Of a DNA stretch of 64,000 nt, positions 42,820 through 55,152 are shown in pieces; within the stretch, counting starts at the first letter, position 1; each line of letters starts with the position of its first letter. The notes under the pieces are model-generated. The model searched no databases. It was not told the DNA's origin and saw only the letters and a program-made list of their open reading frames with translations. Where the stretch lies: positions 218,620,000-218,683,999 of the forward strand of contig NC_073304.1 in assembly GCF_027595985.1 (NCBI RefSeq), read 5' to 3'. The stretch comes from Sorex araneus (lineage: Eukaryota; Chordata; Mammalia; Eulipotyphla; Soricidae). A program made the position numbers and the translations under genes.

Positions 42820-43900
42820 TCCAGCATCACCTAGAAGTTGGGACCACATAGTTCCCACACTAATCAGGGAAAGTCCAAACTTTAAAATCCAAAATATGGT
42901 CTCTACTGAAGTCATAGGGGAAGATCACAAAACAATTAGTCCAATCATTATTTAAATTAGGGGCTGCTTCTAGTAGGTGTGAGAGTTCCCATGAGAGTTA
43001 CAAAAGGGTGGGTCACCCATATCTCCCTCCTCTTTCTCTGTTCCATCCATTATCTTTCTCTCCTCAGTCCCACTCTCCCATTTGTTCCCAGTTCTCCAGA
43101 ACCATTTGATATCTGAATTTCCTCATGTATAAGATGGAAACTATAATAATAAAAGTTCCAATCTCAGAAGTCTATTGTGAAAATTATTAGTTAGTATATA
43201 TAGGAAGTGGATAGAGAAGGCACTTAGAACAGTGAGCAGCCAATGTTGTTTGATAAACACTGGCTATTCTGTTGCCTATCTACAAGGAGATAGGTTCAAA
43301 AATGGATGCATACATGTAGGTATTATTTTGTCCATAACACAAATGGCAGCAAATACGCATGCTGTTCCTAACTCGGGGTGGGTGCTATTTTTTTACCCTC
43401 TTAAGGAGGTATTTAGGGCTAACCCCCATCAATACATAAAAAAGGTTCTTTGTGGTATTCTATTATACAGTCATTTATTGGTAAACACCCTTTAATTACA
43501 CTCTACAGATATTGTGGGTTTTGTAAATAGAAGATTTGTTGCAAGCTTACATTGAAGAAGTCTATGGATGCCATTTTTCCAACAGTGTTTCAGTAATTCT
43601 GACAATATTTTAGACATTTTTACCATCACTAAATCTGTTATAGTGATCTTTGATGAGTAATATTTTACGTTACTGTTATAATTGCCATGAAGAGCACATA
43701 TTGAACCAATAAAAGACGGTGAACAAAGCCATAACTATGTGTGTGTTATGATGGTTTCACCTGCCAACCGTTCCCATTTCTCTCCCTCTCTTCAGGACTC
43801 CCAGCTTCTCTTCAGGAGACACAGCAATATTGAAATCATGACCAACTCCTAACTCTGCAATAGCCTCTAAGTGTGCAAGTGAAGTGAAGAGTCATATATT
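42820..43900. other. Unassigned intergenic sequence
   Basis: Nothing recognised; AT-rich. Confidence 0.4.
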
Positions 43901-44479
43901 GCTCCCTTAAATCAAAAGCTGGATCTTATTAAAATATGAGCAAGAACTGTCAAAACCTGAGCACTGGTAGAACTTTACAAAGAAAAGAAACAACCAAACT
44001 TCATCAACAAAAAATGGGAGGGGAGATGAACAGAAAGAAGAAATACAAATGGCCAAAGGGCATATAAAAATGTTTTAAATCACTAATCATCAGAGAAACG
44101 CAAATCAAAACAACAATGAGAATCATTTCATACCACAGAGACTGGCAATCATCAAAAGAACAGCCAGTGTTGGTGTGGATGCATGGTGGGGATGGAATGA
44201 GGAGAGAACTCTCATTCATTGCTGGTGGGAGTGTCAGCTAGTTCAGCCTTTTTGGAAGACAATATGGCCATTCCTCAAAAAACTAAAAATTGAGTTTCCA
44301 TACAACCCAGCAATTCTATTCCTGGGAATATACTCCAAGCAGCCAAAAACGGCAATGTAGAAAAGATATCTGCACTCCTATGTTCATTGAAGCACTATTC
44401 ACAATAACCAAGACCTGGAAACAACCCAAGTGCACAAGAACAGATGACTGGATAATTAAGCTATGTTATATCTACACAA

Positions 44480-44655
44480 TGATGGGTCTCATTCCCCTTA
44501 CCCTGAAAGAGCCTCCAATGCAACACCGCTGGGAAGAACAAGTAAAGAGAAGCTGCTAAAATCTCAGGGCTAGGATGAATGGAGAGATTACTGGTGCCTG
44601 CTCGAGCAAATCAATGATCAACGGGATGACAGTGATCACGGTGATACAGTGATAC
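44480..44655 (+). mobile_element. Long SINE B, 5'-truncated, inside the L1
   Basis: ATCTACACAA is duplicated at 44470-44479 and 44656-44665. The copy starts at GATGGGTCTCATTCCCCT and ends in GATACAGTGATAC. Confidence 0.92.
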
Positions 44656-45070
44656 ATCTACACAAGGAATACCACTCAGTTATAAGAAAAAATGAAGTCA
44701 TCATGCAGAGTGAAATGAGTCAGAGGAATAGGGACAGATACAAAATGAACTCAGTCATACACAAGATATAAAGAAACACAGTAGGTAAATAGCTAAAGCC
44801 CAAAGGCAATGGAAACAAAGAGCAGGAGAACTGGTCCTTAGAAGGAAGCTCACCACAGGTGGAGGGAGGGGAGTGAGAGAAGTGGGATAGATCAGGGGAG
44901 GGACCACCACAACAACAATAGAGGGAAGTTGCACTATGGACCAGGACTAGGTACTGAAAAAAGCTCAAATGACTCACATGACACCCTGTCAATGACAGTA
45001 TTATAAACCACAGTGCCTGAAAAGGGGTGGGGAAGGAGAGGAAAAAAGAGGGGTTGAAAAAAAAAGCCCA

Positions 45071-48000
45071 GGTTTCGTTGAGCCTGGAGTCCAAGTTCGC
45101 AAAGTTCTGCTTTACCTGGTTCTGAGGGGCTTCACCCATGCGTGAGGCTTAGCCCGAGTGTCCGGAAAGCGGCCTGGAGTGTGGCAGTGGCTGGGTAGTG
45201 GAGGTAGTGGAGATCTGCTGGTGAGGTATTTATCTGGCTCTGGTAGGGTGGGTCATCTGTGTTTGAAAGACTAAAATGACTGTCTGTACTTTCAAAGCAC
45301 ATACGCTGGCATCAGAAACATCCATCGAGGACATGATGGTACAAGAGCAAAAGAACAAAGTATGACATCATTGGTCTGACGGAAATGAGAAAGCATCGAT
45401 CACATCACACTGTTTTCGACACTGGAGAAGAACTGTTCCTCGGAACATGAGACAACAGAGGCATCGGTGGTGTCGGTGTCCTTGTCAACACGAACTTGGC
45501 CATGAGCATTGATTTATTCAAATGCCTAACAACCCGAATCAGACGATTACACTTGAATAGATGTAGCTCACTGCCGGCAGTTTCCATCTTCGTCATCTAC
45601 GCACTAACAACCAACTACAATGAAGAAGAAATTGAGAATTCTACATGGAATTGGAGAAGCTCTAAAAAGAAGACCACACCTTCTACAAGATCATTGTTGG
45701 TGATTTTAATGCCAAGATAGGACCGAGAAGATCGCCCCAAGAACTCAACATTGGGTCCCAGTCCCATGGCCTAGAATGCAACGAACAGGATGAGAGACTG
45801 AGTTCATCATGTCAACCAAGACTATCCATGGTAACTCACAGTTCCAGAAGGCCGAATCTAAGCTGTCTCCCAGTGAACAGTTCCACAATAAAATTGACTA
45901 CATCATATTCAATTGAAGGTTTTGCCTGACCCTGTTGTCCAAAATTCCAAACAAGATTGGACCACTGTCTCCTTTGTGCAAAATTCTACTTCACAGAGTA
46001 AGGAGAAAGGTCTGCAAAGTTTAAGTTTAAGAAGAGAACTCCCAGACTGACCACCTACTGGGAGATCTTTGGCACTATTGCGGCAACGTGTGAAGATGCT
46101 GTTATTGACAACATCGACAAGGAATACAGTCAACTGGTTCAGCACCTCCATGACGGCGCGAAGAATGCCGAGAGTGGGAAAGCCACAAATAGACACCAGT
46201 CTTCAGAAACTCTTGATCTCATTCAACAACCACAATCTAATGTCCGAGCTCAAAAAGCTGTGCAGAGAAGTGATAAAGGAAGACCTCAAAGAGCAGCAGT
46301 GTTGGCTGATGCAGCAGAAGCAGGGAAAGTATTCTCAACACTCACCTGTCCTTCACCAACTACAAGACTAAGATGACTGCCCTCCGATGTCCTGATGGAT
46401 CTATCACATCTTCCAGAAGGGCAATAGAGAGGATTATTCACTACATCTACTCATATCTCTTCAACAGTCATGTCCATCTGCCCACATACCAAATTCCACA
46501 GGATGGATATGTCGTTCCCAATGTCCTCCCTTCCGAAATCCGACATGCCATTTCGTCAGTAAAGATGGATACAGCACCTGATCCAGACAAGGTCAGACCT
46601 GAACATCTGAAGAATCTGCCGTCAGTACTCATCAATACAGTGGCTCAGCTCTTCACATGCTACCTGTCCCAATGGAAAACTACCATGACCGTTCTGTTGT
46701 ACAAGAAGGGAGACATCTACAACATCGGCAACTATCGCCCAATCTACCTGTCCTTTGTCTACAAGTTGTTCACTCGAGTCATCCTGAGTAGAATAGGCAG
46801 AACACTAGACGAAGGACAACCATGCCAGCAATTCGGGTTCCAAAAAAGATTCAGCACAATCAACTATATCCACATAGTGACCAAGCTCATTGAAGTTTCA
46901 TGAGAGTTCAAGATGCCGTTGTCTAACATTCATCAATTTAAAAAAGGCCTTCGATTCTGTTGAGACTGAAGCGATCATTGAAGCCCTAGCTAAACAGGGT
47001 ATTCAAACTCAGTACATCAAGATCCCCCATGAGTTGTATTGAGGATTCACCACCAGGATCTCACCATTCTACAAGAAGTTATTATTGATGTAAAGAGAGG
47101 GGTGCAGCAGGGTGATACTATTTCACCAAAACTCTTCAGTGCCACCCTCAAGAACATCATGCAATGACTGGAATGGGAAGGAATGGGAGTGAAGATAGAC
47201 GGTTGGCAACTACACCACCTCTACTTCGCTGATGACATCGTTCTCATAACGCCAAACATTAGCCAAGTGGGACAGATGCTGGCCAACTTCCACCACGAGT
47301 GTGCAAAGGTTGGATTGCAGCTGAATCTCAACAAGACGATGCTCATGAAAAACTAACTAGTCCCTCGGCCGCTGGAAGTCACGCCCTCGACCCACCCTCG
47401 GCGCCATCTTGTCACATTCAACAGAGAAGCGGCCCGGAAAATGCTCCGGATCCGAATTGGGGCCAACAACACCGGGAGCTGGAAGGAGGAGGTGCAGCCT
47501 GCACACCTTCTCCAGATGGAGCCCTGGCGACACTGAGCAGCAACTGACATGGCTCCGGGATTCAGGACTGGGACACGTTAGCGGCCGTGCGACCTTTTCT
47601 AAAACCTGAAAACATACAATCTCTTAATGGAAAACTAATGATCAAATGCTTCCTTAGTAGGGTTATCTTGTTTGGGGGTATAACTCCCACAACAATTGTG
47701 AGTTTTGTGTTGAAATATGGAACGTAATCAAGGTGAAGAGAAAATGAAGTGAAATTCATCAGTTATACAGTTGGGGTGGGGGGCTGGGGTATACCGGGGA
47801 TTTTGGTGGTGGAATATGGGCACTGGTGAAGGGATGGTGTTTGAATACGGTATAATTGAGACATATACCTGAGAACTTTGTAACTTTCCACATGGTGATA
47901 AAATTTAAAAAAAAATTAAAATAAATAAATAAATAATTGGGAAAAAAAAAAAAACGAACTAGTCCCTGAAGCTGCATTTGCTTTCAATGGGACGAACTTC

Positions 48001-48658
48001 TCTGAATGCAGCAGCTATGTATACCTGGGTCGAGAACTCAACATGAGGAATGACTTGGCGCCAGAACTGTGCAGGAGGAAGAGAACAGTGTGGAATGCCT
48101 TCAAGAGCGTCGAAGAAGTGGTTAAGAAGATGAAGGACCTCCACCTCCAGGCACATCTTTTTAACTCCACCATTCTTCCTGCACTAACATATGCTCAGAG
48201 ACCTGGGCCTTACGCAAACAGGATGGGAACCCCATCCCTTCTTCGGGGATCCCCAAAGAGGAATCGAAAGAGCTATGCTAGGAGTATCATGTTTCACTCA
48301 AGTGAGAGTAGGAATCCAGAGTTCTGACCTCCATTGATGGTCAAGAATCAGGGACACTGTCTCGTTTACCGATGCGTCAAAAATCAGATGGGCCGGTCAT
48401 GTTCAGAGAAAGCTGCTGGACTAGAGCTGTTACTGATTAGATTCCACGGGACGTCAAAAGACCACGTGGCTGCCCACCAATGAGATGGTCAGACTTCTTT
48501 GTCAAAACCCTGAATGAATGGTTTGAGGCTCTTCCTGTTCCTGGAGCGAGTAGATATCACTGGGCTACACTAGCACGCGACAGGGATGAATGGAGACGTT
48601 ACTAGAGCCCACTCAAGCAAATTGAAGATCAATGGGATATCAAGTGATACAAGTGATT
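45071..48658 (+). pseudogene. RTE-clade LINE (BovB-like), degenerate, nearly full length
   Basis: Inserted in an A-run of the L1 3' UTR; AAAAAAAGCCCA is duplicated at 45059-45070 and 48659-48670. After about 200 bases of leader, an ATG at 45276 opens an endonuclease-like region (IGLTEMR near 45379; GDFNAK near 45697), then a reverse transcriptase with FADD at 47225-47236. It is about 3.0 kb without the mini-L1 at 47366-47950. Many stops and frameshifts make it inactive. The 3' end has no poly-A; it ends in GATACAAGTGAT and its last 80 bases match the tail of SINE B. In other mammals the endonuclease part of such elements gave rise to the gene known as CFDP2; here it is only a transposon. Confidence 0.85.
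47366..47950 (+). mobile_element. Mini-L1 inserted in the RTE LINE
   Basis: AACTAGTCCCT is duplicated at 47355-47365 and 47957-47967. The GC-rich start has GCGCCATCTTGTC (YY1-type motif) at 47401-47413, joined to an L1 3' end (GGGCACTGGTGAAGGGATGG, then CACATGGTGATAAAATTT) and an A-rich tail. It lacks ORF sequence. It belongs with 49777-50454, which has the same right half. Confidence 0.82.
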
Positions 48659-48841
48659 AAAAAAAGCCCATGCCATAGAGATAGGCCAGGGGGTAGGAGG
48701 AAAACTGGGAATATTGGTGGCAGAAAGTGGACACCAGTGAAGGACTTGGTGTTGGAACATTGTATGCCAGAAACTCAATCATGAATAATATTGTAACTGT
48801 GTAATTCACAGTTATTCAATTAAAATATTTTTTTGAAAAAT

Positions 48842-49135
48842 AGAGCTAGGCTTCTTGGGCCAGTTAGCCGAGATGTGAAGACTAAAGATCTGGAAGGGAA
48901 AGAAAAGTGCTACTCCAGAGAACAAACAAATGATAAGAAAGCAAAGCTTACTCTCTGTTGCTCATGTGGAGAGTGTATCAGTGGTCTAAAGAGAAGATAA
49001 AATGAGTTACAACAGTCCCTAAACCAAAGCCTAATGCAGAACAGGACCCTAATTCTCTTCAACTCTATTGAAGAATTTAATAGAGAAGGTGGAGAGAAAC
49101 AGGGAAATTCAGAAGAAAGATTTGAAGCTAAGTAG
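48842..49135. other. Unassigned sequence between two L1 copies
   Basis: Purine-rich; perhaps decayed L1 but not assigned. Confidence 0.35.
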
Positions 49136-49144
49136 TTGGTTCAT

Positions 49145-49393
49145 GGGCTGGAGCAATAGCACAGCGGGTAGGGCGTTTGCCTTGCATGAAGCCAGCCTGG
49201 GTTCAATTCTTCCATCCCTCTCGGAGAGCCTGGCAAGCTACAAAGAGTATCCCGCCCACACGGCAGAGCCTGGCAAGCTACCCATGGCGTATTCGATATG
49301 CCAAAAACAGCAACAACAAATCTCACAATGGAGACATTAATGGTGCCTACTTGAGCAAATCGATGAGCAACGGGATGACAGTTACAGTGACAT
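49145..49393 (+). mobile_element. SINE family B, full length with TSD
   Basis: The 9-bp duplication TTGGTTCAT lies at 49136-49144 and 49394-49402. Confidence 0.92.
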
Positions 49394-49404
49394 TTGGTTC
49401 ATAA

Positions 49405-49560
49405 AGCTACACCTGGCAGTACTCAGGGCTCACTTCCAACTCTTCTCAGTTTTCCCTTCTGTGGCTGCACAGAGGAGCATACGTGGTGTGGGGAATCAAA
49501 CTTTAATTGACTGCTTATAAGACAAACACCTTACTGCTGGACTGTCTCTCTGGTCCCAGA
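49405..49560 (-). mobile_element. SINE family A, diverged, reverse
   Basis: CACCTGGCAGTACTCAGGGC, then GTGTGGGGAATCAAAC and GCTGGACTGTCTCTCTGGTC; decayed head. Confidence 0.7.
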
Positions 49561-49776
49561 TAAATGGGCTTTAAAACAAAATCTCATGAATAAACAACAG
49601 CTCAGGGATTATCATAACCTAGAAACCAACTTTGCAAAATGGATTGAAAGGGCTTCTTAAGGACAAGGCAAATTTTGCATGCACTCCTATCTTCTACAGA
49701 AAGATGCAAAAAATAACCCACAACAAATCCATGTCAGTAATTTCACTAAAGGTCAAAGTTTTAAATACACCAGTGA

Positions 49777-50454
49777 GGATGGTGGTTGGCACTAGCCCCG
49801 CCTGCCGCCAAGATGTGATCCCGGGGGCTGCACGTGTGTGCAGCTTCTCTGCAGCTGCACGAGCGTAACCCCAGACGCCAGCTAAAGCTTTCAGCATGGG
49901 AAGCTCCTCGAAGAATGTCTCCAGACTGAGAACTAAGCCGTGGCCCCATGCCCGCCCAGGAGGGGAAAGGTATTTCTCTCTCTCTCTCACCTCTTCCTTG
50001 CCGGGAGTGAAGGGTGAGGTGACCGCCATATTATGAGGACCACAGATTGGGTTTACAAGCTTGCAATGATCCAATATCTGGAAGAAATCTCCCTGGACTT
50101 AGTTGCTAAAATACAGAAATCCAAAACCTCTTATCTCTTCACAACAGGTCTGACTCTAGTGTTGTGTCTATTGTGACAATACAATAATAGTGAGGTTTGT
50201 GTTGAAATATTGAATGTAACCAAAGTAAATAGAAAGTAAAGTGAAATTTATCAGTTACAAGGCGGGGCGGGGTACGGAGGGTGGGGGTGGGGGTGGGATG
50301 GGAGGTGTACTGTGTTTTTTTTTTTGTGGTGGGATATGGGCACTGGTGAAGGGTTGGTTGTTTCAGCATTGTATAACTGAGACTTAAGCCTGAAAGCATT
50401 GTAATTTTCCACATGGTGATTCAATAAAATAAAATTCTTTTAAAATAAATAAAT
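49777..50454 (+). mobile_element. Mini-L1 inserted in the old L1
   Basis: AAATACACCARTGA (one mismatch) is duplicated at 49763-49776 and 50455-50468. The GC-rich left part has GACCGCCATATTATG (YY1-type motif) near 50021. The right part has GTGTTGAAATATTGAATGTA, GGGCACTGGTGAAGGGTTGG and the CACATGGTGATTCAATAAAA end. No ORF sequence. Confidence 0.82.
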
Positions 50455-51029
50455 AAATACACCAATGAAGAGACACAGAGATGCAAGATAAATTAGAAAA
50501 CTGAACCCAATTCCCTTCTACCTTCAAGAAACATCTAAACAGAGAAAACACAGTCTCAAAGCCAGTGTCGGGAAAACAATATTTCAAGAAAATTATTTCC
50601 TTCAAAATGCAGAGTGACCACATTTATATTCAACAACTAGACTTTAATCTTAAAGAAGTTATGAGAGATTGAGGTGGTTTGTTTCTTATTGATCAAGGGA
50701 TATTTACATCATAAAGAATGCATGTTCCTAATCATTTATTCTCCTAATAAGGAACCATCAAAATAATTAAAACAACTGTTAAAATACCTGAAGAAAGATA
50801 TTGACAGCAACACCATAGTAATTGGGGATTTCAACACTGCTTTATCAACTCTCAATAGACCAGCTAGACAAAATTTAAGTAAGAAAATACTGTCTTTGAA
50901 GAAAGACATGGAAGAGATGGCTTAACAGATACATGCAAGGCTTTTATGCCCTAAGATTTTTATACACATTCTTACCCAGTGCACATGGGACATTCTCAAA
51001 GATAGATAACATACTGGGCCACAAATATA

Positions 51030-51179
51030 GCACTGCACTGTAGCACTGTTGTTCCTTAGTTCATTGATTTGCTCAAGCGAACACCAGTAACACCTCCATT
51101 GTGAGACTTGTTACTGTTTTTGGTATATCAAATATGCCACGGGTAGCTTGCCAGACTCTGCTGTGAGGGAAACATGACC
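51030..51179 (-). mobile_element. SINE family B, 5'-truncated, in the old L1
   Basis: The 14-bp duplication GGGCCACAAATATA is perfect at 51016-51029 and 51180-51193. It runs from the tail to the GGTAGCTTGCC block. Confidence 0.93.
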
Positions 51180-52257
51180 GGGCCACAAATATACCTCCAT
51201 AAAATCAAGAGAATAGAAATCACTTCAACTATCCTTTTAGACCATGATGCAATGAAAATAGAAGTTAATCACAAAGAGAAAGGGGAGGAGGAATCCAAAC
51301 ACTTGTAAATTAAACAACTCACTACTGAACGACCAGTGGATCCAAGAGGAAGTTAAAAGATTCCTAGAAACAAACAAGAATGAAGATATGAGTTATCGGA
51401 ACATATGGGACATAGCATAACAACATAAATGGTGTTAAGAAGAGAGTTGATAGTAATACAAGGGTTCATTAGGAAGCAAGAAAGGGCCAATATAAATAAC
51501 CTAGCTGCAGAGCTCAAGCAATTAGAAAAAGAAGAACAAAAAAAAAATAAAAGCAAAGAGAGAGAAGGAAATAGAACTTAGAGCAGAAATTAATGATATG
51601 GAATTTTAAAAACCCAAAATATCATAGTAATCATGAGCTGGTTCTTAAAAATAAAATTACTAAAATTGACAAACCATTAGCAAGTCTCACAAAGAAAGAA
51701 GGAAAGAGAACCCTAGTAAACTGAATCCATAAATGATTCAGTTGTCACAACAGATACCATAGATATTAAAAGGATCATCAGGGATTGCCTCAAATTCTCT
51801 ATGACACAAAACAGGAGAACCTAAAAAAAAGAGAGTAAATTTTTGTATTCCGATAACCTTTCAAGTTTGACCAAGAAGAAACAAAACATCTGAATAGGCC
51901 ACTTACTATGAAGGAAAACAAAATGGTAAATCAAGAAGGAAATCAAAATTAAAGGCTCCCCAAAACAAAAGTCCTATATGGATTCTAGAGAATTCTTTCA
52001 AACCTTTAAATAAGGCCTATTACTTCCAATCCTCTTCTGACTCTCAGAAAGTTATACAAGCAGAAATTCTAATAGTTTCTATGAGACAAACATTACTCTG
52101 ATATCAAAAAAGACATCATCAAATAGGAAAAACTATAGACTTATAACCCTAATGAATATAAATGCAAAGATCCTCAAAAAACTAGCAAACCAAATCCAAC
52201 AACGCATTAAAAAGATCACATACCATGACCAACTGGATTTATCCCACAGATATAAGG

Positions 52258-52258
52258 A

Positions 52259-52289
<31 letters not shown>

Positions 52290-52290
52290 T
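52258..52290. repeat. (ATT)n microsatellite
   Basis: About ten ATT units. Confidence 0.95.
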
Positions 52291-53017
52291 AAAGTCAGGA
52301 ACAAGACCAAACACCCACTGTCACCATAGTTTTACCTAATAAGGGAAGTCCTGGCCAGAGCAGTTTGGGAAGAAAAATAAACAAATAAAAGGCATCCACA
52401 TAGGAAAGGAGTAATAAAATTGTCACTCTATGTGGATGACACAATGTCCATTAAAACCCTAAAATTTCACCAAGAAAATACTTTATAAAGAATAATCAAT
52501 GCATTATAATAATAATCTATAAAATCAAAGTATAAAAACAGGTTTCATTTCTGTATGTAGAAATTTTATTTATGTAGTAAAAAACTAGAGAAAATGCCAT
52601 TTATAATATTATAAAAAGAAATAAAATACCTTGTAATAAAATTAACCAAAGAGTGAAAGATCTATACACTGAAAGTATAAGCATTGTTGAAATTATTAAT
52701 ACAAAGAAATAGATATTTGGTGTTTATGAACCTGAAGAATCAATATTGTCAAAATAGCAATCCAACCTAAAGCAAATATAACATAACTCCTATTAAGAGC
52801 TTAAAAGCATTATTCACAGAAATAGAAAAAAGTTGTGAAATTTGTATTGAATCACAAAGGAACGTGGATAGCCAAAACACTCTCTGAGAGAAAAATGTAA
52901 AAACAAATCTTATGGCCTGACTTCAAACTGTGCTACAAAAGTACACTAATCAAAATAGTATGGGATTAAAATAAAATGGGCACACACATCAATGGGATGA
53001 AATTGAGAAGTAGAACT

Positions 53018-54171
53018 TGTGAGTTTCAGAAGAAAAAGCACCGAGGCACTCGGGACTCAAGTGCTCTATAGCCAAGAGTTGCCTCCCCAGGCCAGATGAT
53101 GGCAACGGATGACAAAGGACCAAGGGAACAGAGAAACAGGGCCCCCGGCTTGTTGGCAGTCAGTTTATTTCTCTCTCCTCCCCAGAGTAGTCCGATCTCT
53201 CCACTTACTGCACAATCGTAATCTTAGTTTTGGTCATTGTCCCAGTCATCACAGTTCCTTCATCCTAGCCTTCTCAGAGACCTCAAAATCCTCTACCCTC
53301 TTACCCCTTACAGCATAGTTATATAGAAATCGTGAAGGGTGACACATAAGTGGGATTGAACATTGTCATAACAACAGAGGTAAATTCACTCCTTCAGGGG
53401 AAGTTCTAGGGGATTAACTCAAGGACAAAATCTCATCTGAGGGTTCAGCACTCTAAATTACTCGGAGATCTGCTCAAGGGCGGGATTCCATCTAGGGTAT
53501 ATTGCTTTCTCCTTTCCTCAGCTAGTAATCAATCTATTTAAACAGTCATAGTAAATTTACTTCTTATAATATTTCTAGCCATTTTGTATGAACACAGTAG
53601 GAGATATATTAAACTTAAAGATTGGCTCTTCCTAGGAACATCTCATTATATGTTCCAGATCACAGTTCTCAGTCCAAATTACTCTTTCCTAACCCAGCAG
53701 GGTCCTTATTCAGTTACTTCTTTTTGGGTCATGACAGAGTTTGTTCCATGACCATGCTCTTAACTTATTATACTTATGGTGCTTTGCTTGTCCCCTTTCG
53801 ATACCAGGGTATCTTACAGCTTGCCCTGGGTCCATCCAGTCCCTTCGCTGGGCTCCTCCTTTTGGGGGTGTTAGGAAGTAAGGGCAACTGAGGCTTAAGT
53901 CAGGTAAATATGATGGATGCCCAGGACTAAATATTATTTGGAGTCAATTAACTCCCATGTTACAAAAGTATAGTATCAGCTGTCTTCCTGTGTCTATACA
54001 AAAAAGGCCATTGCCAAACCATGCAAATGACATAAAGGAAAGAGAAAAGCAATATAGGATTATTAGTGCTTAATGGAATTTGGGTGTGCATTAGAGGCAC
54101 TGTTGTAGGCATAGCTCAATAAACCTAAGCTTCCTGCAGGAGGAGCAAGGATAACCCAATGTTGTCCAATA
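53018..54171 (-). mobile_element. Solo LTR-like insertion in the old L1
   Basis: L1 sequence continues across it and AGAACT flanks both sides (53012-53017 and 54172-54177), a 6-bp duplication as retroviral integration gives. On the minus strand a TATA box lies near 53319-53325 and AATAAA at 53164-53169, about 150 bases later, in the order U3, R. Most of its U3 matches 3488-4200. The inner end is not a clean TG...CA, so the exact limits are uncertain. No gag, pol or env frame inside. Confidence 0.7.
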
Positions 54172-54762
54172 AGAACTAAAACCTCACATATATGGACAAG
54201 TAATTTATTTTAAAAAGAATCCAGAGCATACACTAGAGAGAAGTGGGTTTTTTTTTTTCAATAAATAGTTCTGGGAAAATCAAATAACCACATGAAAAGG
54301 AAGAAAACTAATTTCTTATCTTATATCATGTACTAAAATTATTATTTAAAATTTTGGAATGAGACTCAAATATCAGATGTGAAAACATAAAATACCATAG
54401 AAGGAAAAAAAATAGGTGCTTTAGTGATGTCTGTATGGCTTCATCTCCAACAGAAAGACAAACAAAAGAAAACATACAAACAAATTGGACTACATCAAAT
54501 TTAAAGGGTTTCTGCATAGCAAAAGAACCGTAGCTAAACCAAAGCTGCCTAATAAAAGAGAGTAGATATTTGCAAAGCATGTATCAGAAAAGAGCTTAAG
54601 AGCTAAACTATATAAATAATTGATACCATCAACACATTAAAAAAAGCAATCCTATTTTTTTAATTCGCTTGGAATATAAATTGGCATTTTATTATAGAAA
54701 ACAAAAAGGTGGTCTATACCACTTATCATTGGGGAAAACAAACCAAAATCACAATGATATTC

Positions 54763-55127
54763 TGTCCCATCCCGCGGGACTTTGTCAACGTGGGAAGCCG
54801 GGAGAGCGTGCGTGAGTGAAAAGGAGACAGACACAAGAAGAAAGAGGCAGACACAGGCAGACACAAGAATGGGAGCAAGGCCCAATTTTATTTCTCCTAA
54901 GCTATTCTTTTATAATTGATTATATGAGGAAGTGGGCAGAATGGGAGAATAGCAAAGAATGCAAACGTTTAACAAAACTGGATGTGGGCCCCACTGGCAG
55001 TTTCCCTGGGCATTGTTCTGCAACCTTTCCCAAGAAGCGGTTGTTCCTTAGTTACAAGTCAGTTTGTACTGACATATTGGTTCCCAGGCATGGGTTTCTA
55101 GCCATTCCCAGGCATTGGTACTCGGCA
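54763..55127 (-). mobile_element. Solo LTR, class II (ERVK-like)
   Basis: 365 bp that begins TG and ends CA, flanked by ATATTC (54757-54762) and AGATTC (55128-55133), a 6-bp duplication with one mismatch. L1 sequence reads on across it. On the minus strand, AATAAA is near 54885, followed by a U5-like TGTCTGTCTCC-rich end. The 6-bp duplication and U5 style suggest a betaretrovirus-like ERV; class is inference. Confidence 0.75.
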
Positions 55128-55152
55128 AGATTCTACCTCAAATCACAATGAT

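Larger units (their letters stand above)
43905..48840 (+). mobile_element. L1 3' region (end of ORF2 plus 3' UTR), split by insertions
   Basis: Sense L1 segments at 43905-44479, 44656-45070 and 48671-48840 read on from each other. CAGAGAAACGCAAATCAAAA and TGGAAACAACCCAAGTGCAC mark the end of ORF2 and the UTR. It ends with GTTGGAACATTGTATGCCAG and an A-rich stop. It is split by a SINE at 44480-44655 and by an RTE LINE at 45071-48658. Confidence 0.85.

Noticed and set aside
44720-45139. 139-codon minus-strand frame
   Set aside because: Antisense of an L1 3' UTR running into the RTE leader.
46373-46903. 176-codon frame with reverse-transcriptase character, considered as a host gene
   Set aside because: Part of a degenerate RTE LINE with stops and frameshifts on both sides and target-site duplications.
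53622-53891. 89-codon frame inside the LTR
   Set aside because: Lies antisense in LTR U3; no recognised protein.
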